DNA of 64,000 nucleotides, taken from assembly GCA_963402885.1 (NCBI GenBank), contig OY727102.1, forward strand, positions 8,928,001-8,992,000. The letters are read 5' to 3'. Under the pieces are notes generated by a model. It ran no database searches, was not told the origin of the DNA, and was given only the letters and a program-made list of their open reading frames with translations. The stretch comes from Antedon bifida. Lineage: Eukaryota; Echinodermata; Crinoidea; Comatulida; Antedonidae. Positions within the stretch are counted from its first letter, which is position 1. The number at the start of each line of letters is the position of its first letter. Below are positions 38,001-50,000 of this stretch, one piece after another. The position numbers and the translations under genes were made by a program.

Positions 38001-41000
38001 AACTGTTATTTTGTGTTGCAGCTAAAAGTTGTCCAGCGATAACCAATTAAATGGCGTTCTAACAAAATTAAATTGAATGGGTGTTTTTAACTGGTTATTT
38101 TGCACCGGTTACCACAAATTTGTCATGTTTCTGCTTCCAAGAAAATGGAGTTAATTTATTCACACCGATTTTAACCGGTTATTTTTATGCAGCAAAAACA
38201 GGCCCTGTCTTAACAGTCTTAACATCAATTTCTGCTCTATGAGTACATTGCATAAGTTTATGAGGTAAAATCTTTGTTTAAAAATAAAGTTAAATTTGAA
38301 AAACAATAAAATAGAATAACAACAATAAATTGATTTTAAACATCCAATTTTCAAATTGTGTTTTTTGTTTTACAGGAAAATCCAGGTGTCGTTACGTGCC
38401 TTGACAACCGTATGCATAAATTTGATGATGGGGATTACATCACTTTTAAAGAAGTCAACGGTATGGAGAAACTGAATGGAGAAATGCATCAGATAAAAGG
38501 TAAGATATTAAACCAAGGCAATCTAACAACAGGATGCTGAGCTCTGGAGATCACAAAGGGTTTATATGTTGATGCTAGACAATCAGTTCCACGCCCCGTA
38601 ACAGACACCACATGCCGCGGAGAATATGTACATAAAACAGTACAGTTGGTATTATGTCTCGACATCAAAGTACTGTTACGAGTTCCTATCTTGACAAGGC
38701 AAGCTCAGTGTCCTGTTGATTAAACTAGCATACATGCTCTGGCTCGGCCTACAGCCTTGAATTGTGGTGGGGATTTACATAATGGATTGGTATACAAATA
38801 TGAATGAAATATTATATTCATTATTTGTTTTTATTACATACCTACCATACCATAAATACCTAATGCATGTTCAGATTTCTGTAAACTGAGAATTTTTGCC
38901 ATGTGACGTTGTTGACTGTATTTTTTCGCGTATTTGGAGCAGTCCTCTTTGAATAGAAGTAGGTGTATTACAAAACAAATAATGAATGGTTTGTATTTCT
39001 TGAGAATATTTTATTTTTATTCTCGTTAAAAATAGAGTAGTCAATTTGTCAAATCATGAAATATTCTTTCCATCCAACTCGTAAACATTCATTATTTGTA
39101 TAATAAAACACCTTCTCTGTTGTAAACTAATCTGCTGCTTCCGATCTTGATGGCGGCTATACCAGGAAGGCAGCTTTAATTTATTACATTTTCATGTACA
39201 ACCAACTGACCATCTTACCATTAATATTTTGTTTGAACTCTTACCCAGTGAGAAAGAAAATAAAATGTTAAAAAAAATATTAGGAAGACTAGACCAGCAA
39301 ACCTAAGCGTAATCTTTTTTTATTGATGGGAAATTAAGCAGACAGATAGATGAAAAACAGTGCAAAAATCAATACATTGCAATGTATATCTTATACTGTA
39401 TATCTATATTTAGATTTTCACAAATATCTCAGACTGGCGTCAGGAGTCTGTATGTTTATTTTTACCTACTATATAATGAAGGTACATTTTTTATCGATCT
39501 AAGATGGCACTTTGAGTGTATATATGTACAGTAAATTTTTCCTACATAAAGCTTCCCTACCCATCCTAACTCCGTCTCATCCCCACCCACAAAACATTGT
39601 TGTAATGCAACTGTTGATTAAATATTGATTTTCAGTGATTACCCCATATGCATACAGTATATGTGATACCAGCGGGAATGAATATCAACCTCATACAGAT
39701 GGAGGAATAGCCTGTCAAGTCAAAGTACCAGTTAAAAGGAAATTTGTAAGTTTCAATGTGTGTGCAGGCATTAACTAATACCTATACCTAAAGCACTAAG
39801 CATCTCTAGTTGGTGGAACCCATGTATGTAAGTGAGTGGCTGAACAGATAAGACAGTGGAACAGTGAGTGAGTGGCCGAATGGTTAAGGCAGTGGAACCG
39901 TAATCCATAACCATAACATGGGCAAGGGTTTGAGGCTCAATCGCTCTATGGTTTTGGTGGTAGAACAAGGCATCTTGGATAAGGATTTTGTGTTAAGGTC
40001 ACACAAAGTCTCAAAGGTTCACTTGATAAAAAGTTGTTTCTCTTCCCGATTCCTGATCCAATCCTCTTAAATGTTTGCTGCAATAAAAGATAAAACTATT
40101 AATACTGTACTTTTAAAAATACTCAATTACTACTTTTTAAGAGAAATAAGCTTACTATGTATGATTTAGTGTATTAGTTGTTGCCTTCCTTCACAAAATT
40201 TCCTAGGATCCAAAAAAAAATTAATGTCACAGAAAAGGAAATAGTATGTTTGTACTCAAACTTTAATTATATTTCACAATTGTTAATAAAATAAGTTAGG
40301 GTACCTGTAAGCTCTTATAATCAATCAAAGTTACTCACTTAAATTGAATTCTGTTTTTACATATATGTCTAATATGACGAATAGATCAAATTATAGTATG
40401 CTTTCAACATAAATGTCAGTTTTGAAATGCGTATGTTGTTCAAATAATTGAATCATTTTTTAATAGGAATCGTTAGCCCAGCAGCTTCTCAAACCGAGTG
40501 TCATGATGTTGGACTTCTTAAAAGATCCAAACATGGATCACTTGGCAATCATTGCATTACTTAACTTTCAAGACAAACACGGCAGATTACCATGGGTCAG
40601 GTATAAAATATTGTCAAATTCTTTTTGCATTGCTAATCCTTTTTTTAAATACAAAATTTCTTGATTATATCATTATCATCAGGCATTGTAATTATTATGT
40701 AGAACCATAATAATGTTCATCAATGCCATCCTTTTGTTATCTTCATGATGATAATCATTATCATTATCCTGTCATCTCCATCATCATTGTTTTCATTATC
40801 AATTCTTCATATCAATTTTTCATATTATTATTATTATTACTAATTATTATTAATCACATCATTTGATCACTAGTTTTGGAACTATCCTCATCATCACCAC
40901 CACATCAAGATTACCAAATTGAAAAAACATGATAAAATGAAACTATGAATGAATTAAAAAAAACTATGTTAATATGTAGCTTTATGCGTGTAATTTATGC

Positions 41001-44000
41001 ATAATATATAAACACAGTAATTTAATTCAGTGAGGCAACGGGAAAGGCTTTGCTTTGCTATATGCACACCTACCTTTAGCCCCACACAGCAGATTATTAT
41101 TTTTTTATTATACCTATATTTTATTCTATATAGTACAATTGTGTACATGCATTCATATTGTTGTAAATGATTTAGGTAAAATTTAATACTGTATATCTGT
41201 TTATTGACATATAAAGACATATAAAGACAAGATTAACCTATTGCATTTTGAGTTCAATATTATAAAATAGCAAGTAAAAAGATGTCAGATAGACTGTGAA
41301 TATTTACTCCACATTAAATAATAAATTAGTTTGAATCGTAGTTCGAGTCCGGCTCTTAATATACATTTTATTTGCTCCAATGCAAAGGAACAGCAAACAA
41401 GGAATCACTTTTCCTAATATTTTGCATTTCTGGTATTATATGTTGAATGTTAAGTGCCATTTTGTGGATTTTGTGGATATGAAAATAAATATTTTGATAT
41501 CCAATAATTTGTTGTTCATCTTTCTGTTTTAAATTACATCTGAATATATAACATTTGACACATTTAAAATCATGCACTTAAAGCATCAGACAGTCTGTAC
41601 TTCACAATAAAATATTTTAAGTCAGTATTCATTTTAATATATACTTTTCATTCAGAGATGAAGATGATGCTAGTGAGTTAGTATCTATAGCAAAAGAAGT
41701 GAATACCTCCCTTGTGAACAAGCAGACAGTTGACACTGATGCCATCAAGGCGCTGGCATACTCTGCAGAAGGATGCTTCTCTCCTCTGACAGCCTTCCTT
41801 GGTGGAGTAGTTGCGCAAGAGGTTCTGAAAGCTGTCACATCTAAGTACACTCCACTAGATCAGTGGGTAGGTTTAAAATGTTAATATGTCAAAAATGTAT
41901 TATAAACCTCTATCTACACTATCAAACTTTATGTGACAAAAAAAGTGATGTGCCCATATATGGACATATATCACTACCATATTTGGGCAAGTAATAAGTG
42001 AATGTTTTAAGGTTTTTTATTCATGTATGGTTTATAATTTTATGGTACGATATCTAATTTTAATAAGATGTTTCTATTTTTATAGCAATTTTAACTAATT
42101 TTTATTTATTTGTAATACAATTCATTTCAGTCTTTGACTGTCGTTTTGTAATATATTTTTATATACCGATTAAAAAAAAATAAAATAAATAAAAAAAAAA
42201 GTCACTTTTTTTTTTATTAAACTAGTTTGATAGTGTAGAATAGAGCTTAAATACAATGTAACAGATAATAGATATTATATTTGTTAAGCATACCGTTGTG
42301 GTAAAAGTGTTGTAGGCTTCCTGTGGTTAAATATCAATCCAAATAGAATCTCTGTACACTTCCCAAACTTCAAAATTCTCATTTTTACCCTTCAATTGTC
42401 ACTGTTCTTTTTATGGGTGCCCTTTTAAAAAAGAAAAACTGGTTCTTTTTGTAATAGGAGTAAAAAAAAGTGTTTTATTTGACCAGAGATTCTTTTCATA
42501 CTCGTTTTTTAGATGTTTGTTGACGCCCAAGAAATATTGCCTGAGCCAAGTTCTGTATCAGCACAAGATTTCAAACCAAGGTATAAAATTGCTTCATCAA
42601 TTACGTTGATTGTATTACAGTTTATGTGGTTACATCAGACCAGTAATTGAATATGGTGATGTTCTATGGCATCAGAAAGGTGCATGTCACATTATTTTGG
42701 GTAGAAATCATATTTCATATGCTAATTCTTTTTTTTCCCCTTGGTCTTGATCGTTTATTTGATAGAAGAGTGGAACACTGCTGTAAATTCCCCCATAACC
42801 TTCATTAGTCTATCAGAACTGCACATTTAATTCAACCTTATAGATTTGTAAGCCATGGTTAGGTAGAATAATGAGAAATGCAATTAATCTATCACCATTT
42901 AAGATTAAAACCAAGCGATCTGCTTAATTCTTAATTTATTTTGTGGCAGTGTCCCCCCCCCCCACCTTCCTGTGTTTTCGATGTTTATTTTTCTCACCTT
43001 TTTTTGAGATATGTGACATTGTTTAATAATTATGAAATACAAGTTAATATTTATTCGCTGTGCTGACATAGATACATTAGTGAATGTTCTAACCTTAAAA
43101 CCATAAGACACATTTTAACTTGAAAGTGGTACAATCGAATACCAACATCATATTTTACTTGATGACCGTTATTTAGAATTTCCATTTGAGAGAATAGGTA
43201 AAATTGTTGACTATCACTGTAAACAATACTTAACTGCTGTATGGAGACAATGAAAGACTACACTTAATATATAATATATATATAAATATTTACCACCCAC
43301 CATATTATCTACTAACATTTATTTTACCATTTATTTAATTTAATTATATATATTATATATATAAATCCAAAGGCAAATTACTGAAAATAATGACAATGCT
43401 ATGGGCTGGATCTCAATGGAGATACAAAACAAGCTTTTGGACAACACTAGCACTTCATCAGTGCAAGTTAGCATATTAGAGATTGTACAATAAGCAGACA
43501 AGCGCTGTCTGAGTGAAAGAAATAGAAACAAAGGAGGCACAGGCTGGTGAATAGAGGGTGGAGAGAGTAAGAGTAGAAAACAAAGAAGATAGCTTGGTAG
43601 ATATAAACAATTCTGGAATAGAACTTTAAAAAACAGCTTAAATGGTGGTTAATATTCAAACTTAATTTAGGTAGTCAATGGGAAAATTTTACCGATCTGG
43701 ATGTTCCTAATGTTAAGTCCAGGCTAGGCCTATAGCTAGTGTATGATGTTCATATTTTACCACTCTGTACCAGCTAGACCTACAAAACTAAGCCCAACTA
43801 AGCTAGGTCTAGAAACATCTATGGGAGAACTTTCTTAGGTAGTGCATTGTTTTTCTCTTTTTATCATATTGACCATAGAACGCACATTTAAGACAAGAAA
43901 TGACCTGGTTTAATGTTTCTAAAATTATATATGCATTATTTTTACAAAACGTCAAAAAATGCAGGTCTAGTGTCCTTAATACAAACAAACTCTGGTATTG

Positions 44001-47000
44001 CAATAATGACTTTTCTGAAATCAAGATTGACCAGAACATTGGTCGAGAAGTGTCTTGAAGCTGTGCTGAATTGCGGCGTCCCTACTTTAACCCATGGAGT
44101 AAGCTTAACCGTTATTACCGGTCAGTCGACTAATACTTTGGTCCATGTCAAAGAATATGTCCATGTTAAAAGAATACAGAAGGTGTGCTATTTAATATAT
44201 ATCATATGGAGGATAACAGGAATTTGTGACATGACCAATATATAAATTTTCCTGAAAATCAATAGGCATGTTCTGTAAGTATATACCTATGTCCAGAATG
44301 GAAGTAGTTCTTGAGAAAATGCAATTTCAGTTACTTGTTACTTCAAGACTGCTCACTAGCCGTTCTGAAAATAATATAATTTTTGTTATTTGTGAAGTTA
44401 TTAAAATAAACCAACTTTCCTGAATTTCAATATGCATGGTCTGTATTACCTACTGTATCTACACCGAAAAATTCAGAATGATAACATAAATTAAACATGC
44501 ACGTACGTTAACATACGATCGGAAAATGTTGATGTATGCCATCCTATTATATGCTTATAGTGCTGAGTTGTGCCTATATGCCATATACAATATGTACAGT
44601 ATATACTGTATATCTATATACAGTGTAGCATAGGTGAAATTACGGGACACACATGTTCTAATTTTTTGGCATGATGACGTTATCAAACTAAACTTTAAGA
44701 TGACAATTTCGAAAGATAATTAATTGAGCAAAAAAATATAAGATTTGGAAAAAAATTTGGCACGTAGAAGCGCTGTGCGCGCTCTTTGAATTGTGTATAA
44801 CTTTGACGAAAAATATGAAAAAACTACTTTTTCACTTCAACTGGCCATATGTTAACGTCACAACATCCGATAGGCTTAATTTTTATATGAATTAATATCT
44901 ACATTTCATCAGCTTTCATAATAAATTATAATCATCAAGGTAACCTTCAATTCTGAAGAGCTGTAAGATATTCAAATTTACTGCGAAGGTGAAATTACAC
45001 GGCCTACGTTATTCAAGTTTTTACGCGTGATGACGTCATTAAAATGAAGATAGTGTCAACTCATGATAAAGATAATTAATTAATCAAGCACATACTGAAA
45101 GTTGTGCGAAATTCGAGCACACATAACCAAGATGCGCTCTGTTGAATGTGATAATCTACACAAAAAGATAACAAATCCTAATTTTTAAATTCAAGTGGCC
45201 ATTTGATGACGTCAAAACATTTTGTACGTAAAATGTGTACATGAATTCATATCTACAACTCAATGGCTTCCAGAATAAGTTAAAAAAATCGGGGGTCATC
45301 TTGCATTCTGAAGAATTATTTTCATTTTAAAAAAGACCTATTTTTCACCATTTTCAGAACTTTTGTAAAATTAATGTGCGCATTTTGTCATTTTTAACGT
45401 GCTCGTATAGCGTTATTTTAAGTCGGAACTGACTCAAATTTGGTGAATGTACTAAGGATGGTGAGTAGAATAAGATTTGTAAAAAAAATTCATGTTTTTT
45501 ACGCTTTTTAAGTATCGCGCGCGCAAAAACGCATTTTTGCGCAGTAATTTTTTGAAACACGCAAATGGCCTAATTCATGCTCTAAATTGATCAAAACTTA
45601 ATTTTGAGCGTTTTAAATTTTTTACGCGCGATATCACGCGCATGAACCTACGTGCGCGTGCGTTTTTATTTGCTAATATTTTTACCCTTGATCTGAAGTT
45701 TACGTGTAGTGAATTTCATTAATATGTGATAATGAATTATGGAGATATGATTGATAATGTGATTTCGCAAAATGGCGTATAAATGTCGTCACGGATGAGT
45801 GATCACGCTGGAAAGCTTATTAGGATTAAGTTATATTATTTGAAAGATATTCTGAAATTTTTGTAATCATTGACATTAAACTTTTTGAGATAATTGTTAC
45901 ACAAAATAGTGTACAGAAACAATAAAAAGAAAAAAAAAAATAATAATAAAGATTTTATACAATAACAATAGGTGATCATTTTATTCTAAATGATCACCTA
46001 AAAATGTAGGCGCAATTATGCTAACAAACAACTTACTGAGTACGGCCATACTGCGTTGAAACACCGGTTCTCGTCAGATCACCGAAGTTAAGCAACGTTG
46101 GGCCCGGTTGCGTTCTGGATGGGAGACCGTCTAGAAATCGCGGCGGGTGCTGTATATACTGGAGAGTGATGGTGTAATGGTAATATCGGACTAGCATGTG
46201 ATAGGCATGGGTTCGAGGTTATCTGTGCCATACTAATTGCATCCTTTAGGCAAGATGCTTTAAAGAACTTGGTACACTATTCAAAAAGAGTAGGGGATCG
46301 TCTCCCGGTGTGCTGATCTGGTAGGCGCTACTACCAATTTCCACCATACTTTGTCGATTAAAGAAGCAAAATCTTATCAAACTTAGTATCCTTATTATGA
46401 TTGCTGGTGATGTTGCATCAAATCCTGGACAAGATGCCTTCAATTTAAACTGACAATTTAATGAATGTTGTGTCTAATTGTAAATGTAATTTTTTTAAAT
46501 ATGTATTAAAAGAAAATATTATAATATTATATATTTATTTTATATTAATGATTTGTTTACAGAGGTGACCGTTATGATGCACTTCGAAGCTGTATTGGAG
46601 AAACCCTTCTAAGCAAACTTGGAAAGTTGAATCTCTTTATGGTAGGATGTGGTGCCATTGGCTGTGAGATGCTCAAAAACTATGCCCTGTTGGGTGTTGG
46701 AGGTCTTAAGGGTGGAAAGGTAAAAACCAAAATATTAACATAAAAATACAAAATAAAATAGTCATTCTTACTATCTCACTATCATATTAAAATTTACCAA
46801 TATTTTACATTTATTTGATTTAATTTACAGATCACCATAACAGACAACGATCTAATTGAAAAATCTAATTTGAATCGGCAGTTTCTCTTTAGACCCAAGC
46901 ATATCCAGGTAAAATAGAACATATAATTTGTTATATTCTTCCTGTTTCATCCTCAAATGTCCATAATGTTGGTGGGGATATAGAATAACTCCTTACCTAA

Positions 47001-50000
47001 CTCCATGACAGAATAAATTGAGTCTAGAATAAATTTGAATTTTAAGACTATGGAAGAAGAACCAATTTTGGTAGAGAAATTACTCCTGTTTGTTAAATCA
47101 AATTGTGAGGTTCTAATCTATGATTTAGATTGTTCCATGTAATTATTATATACGTCTTCTACTATTCAGTCTACTTTTCATCATTTTTAGTGTAAAATTA
47201 AATCAGTTTTAACACTTTTTTGTAAGCTTCTACAAATAACAATCAAAGTAACTAAAATATTGTCATTGTGTAGAAACCAAAATCAACAACAGGGGCAGAG
47301 TCTGCAAAGAATATCAACCCAGGTATGTATCATGCTCATTACAGTATATCATATTTTTGCCCTTTGCAGCAAAATTTGAAAGCAACCCAAAACAAGACGA
47401 AAATAATCATATCTAGATATTTCTCTATATGCCCTGTGTTTTTTATTTGAAGTTTCATTTATTTAGGCTTAATAATTTAATTGACTATATACATTTCTAA
47501 TGTAAAGATTGTTGTATTCTTTCTCAAAACATATAGGATTCTGTATACAATTTGTAGGCTAATTCATTGGATTCCCTATATAACTATCTATTTAACCACT
47601 AGTTTTGTTTAAAAACCAAACTATTTTTTTGAACAAACATATGAATAGAATTGCATTGTTAATTAATATTATTTTTTTTTTAGCATTAACCATAGTTGCC
47701 CATCAAAACAAAGGTACAGTATATTTTTTAAAGACAATTATAGTGAATGTAATGTTGTAACATACAGTACAGCTAAAAATTACTGCAAAATAACCCATGT
47801 TTTTATGGCTACTTCGTGGCTACGCATTGCTTCGAGGTATTGTGTTTTGATCACGATTCCACGAGATGTATTGTTTTTGATCGCGATCCTAGGAACTGCA
47901 TTGTTTTTTATCACGACCTTACAAGAAGCATTGTTTTGCCACACGTCTATCATAATGTGTTATAAACACCATTGTTATCAATGAATCAAGGGGAACAATG
48001 ATTGAAAAATACAGCAGTTACGCTCGATATATTTATTTTGCTTAACTAGCTAGCCCAGAGTCTAACCATGTTTAAAAAGTGCAGTACTAGTTAGTAAAAG
48101 TTAATATTCAATTCTGAACATAGGGTAATGAGCTGTTAGGAGTTCATTTTACTTAAGCCTCATCATTATGTGGTAGAGTGGCCAGTTCATTTTCACACCA
48201 CCTTATCCTTTCAACCAGGTACTCATTTACAGCTGAGTAGACTGGGAGTTGTCGGGAATTGAACCCAGGTCTCTCTGTATGACAGGCAAGTGTCCTAACC
48301 ATTCAACTACCCAACTCCTTAACTAGATAGTAGGCCTACCAAAAAATAAAAAAACCTATGGAATGTAGCATTTGGGGTAGAATTTGTTGATTCAAGTTGG
48401 GTTATTATACTAGCATTGTTCTCTTTGGATAGCTGGTTACAATGGTGTATATTTAACGCCCTTCCATCGGAGGCATAGCAAAAGAAAGCCTCTCGTATTA
48501 TCCCGATCAAAAAACAATACCTTCCCGTGGTAGCGGGTGGTAGCGTGTAGTATCAAACAGTATAAAACAATACCTTTTGTGGAAGTGTGTGGGATTGCGA
48601 TCAAAACACAATAATTCCTAGGTTTGCGATAAAAAAACAGTGCCCCCACATAGACTACGAAAGGTTACGTGTGGGAACGAAACAGTAATTAATATCTGTA
48701 CTATAGGTCATATTTAGGTCATATATGTAATTAGGTGAGTATATGAAAATCTTTAAAATACCCCCAAAAGATGCTTGTACTTTGAAATGATATGACCAAA
48801 TATCAATAATTAAAATTATTAATTAATCTCTATTTTTTATTGTAAATGTTCATCTGGTTTGTAATTAACAATGTGTAAAAAAATTCTTTTTATCAAACCA
48901 ATGCTACGAATTACGAGATAAGATGAAAAGAAGGTATTTACGATCTTATCTCGTAATTCGTACCAATTGTTTGATAAAAAGAATTTTTAATATAAACTCA
49001 TTTTGTTTAATAATGTACATTTTAGTTTGCCAAGAAACTGAGAAGGAGTTTTTTAATGATGCGTTCTTTGAATCAATGGACATAGTTGTAAACGCTCTGG
49101 ATAATGTAGAAGCGAGACGTTATATGGATGGGTAAGAAATTTGCCTTAATTTACCTAGGGCACGGTTATTAAAGTTCAACATGCACATGCATCGTTATTT
49201 TGCAATTAAAGTTCATCAAAATGAATAAAATCTACTACAGAAGGTATGGAAAACAAAATTGCAAAAACCATTTTTTCTACGCTTTAAACAAGCTGTGCAG
49301 ACAAGTGCGTGCGCAAAACGCAAAGACTTTTGAAAATTTTGAAATGCTCACAAAGTATACGAAATTGATTAGAAATTATGTTTGCGCTTTTTGAAATTTT
49401 AAATACGCGTACTCACACTTATGTCAAAAATTGTTCCTTATTTTGAAATACACTTGTAAAGTTTCATTGAAAAATAATTTTTTTTTCAGAATATATGATC
49501 AACCATAAAGTTTCATAAAATCACGCCTAACTTACGCTGCGTGAATCTAACGTCATATATAACAAGTTTCTTGCACATCTACAGTTAGAGGTCAATCTTC
49601 TGACAAAGTTATACAATCTTATGTTGAAACGAATTAGAGATACACTGCCAACAAAATTAGAGATACACTGCCAACAAAATTAGAGATACACTGCCAACAA
49701 AATTCGTGGAAAGAAATAAGAAGATAGGGGAAAAAAGATCCTGACAATAACAAGGGGTTATCCGCCAAGTGCAGATAACCACCCCAAAAAAAAAGATCCT
49801 GACAATAACAAGGGGTTATCCGCCAAGTGTGAAACCAACAAAAAAAGTTGATGATGATCTCTACATTCACTAATAATAATAAGACATTTGGAAATTTAAA
49901 TGGCATATGCTGTAGCATATCTTGTGCAATATTGCAGTTTAAATATGATACAATGGGATAAATAAAGGCTTTTTAAAGAAAAACTAGGTTTAGTTGTGTC

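Larger units (their letters stand above)
20622..38375 (+). other. UBA6: UBA6 intron 3 of the window (17.8 kb)
   Basis: The largest intron. It holds two direct repeats around a CR1/L2-like remnant (21065-24300), a repeat with a GC-rich hairpin (25121-25158), a LINE tail split by an insertion (25613-27744), and the Helentron/HINE-like cluster (25960-35744). 35745-38375 is AT-rich, with one CTAGGCCT-family copy (37440-37690) and a short tandem TCAAATAACTGTTAA (~37980-38010). Confidence 0.75.

Noticed and set aside
46039..46157. Functional 5S rRNA gene
   Set aside because: Substitutions in conserved stems, direct fusion to a tRNA-like SINE body and location in an intron point to a SINE head or pseudogene.
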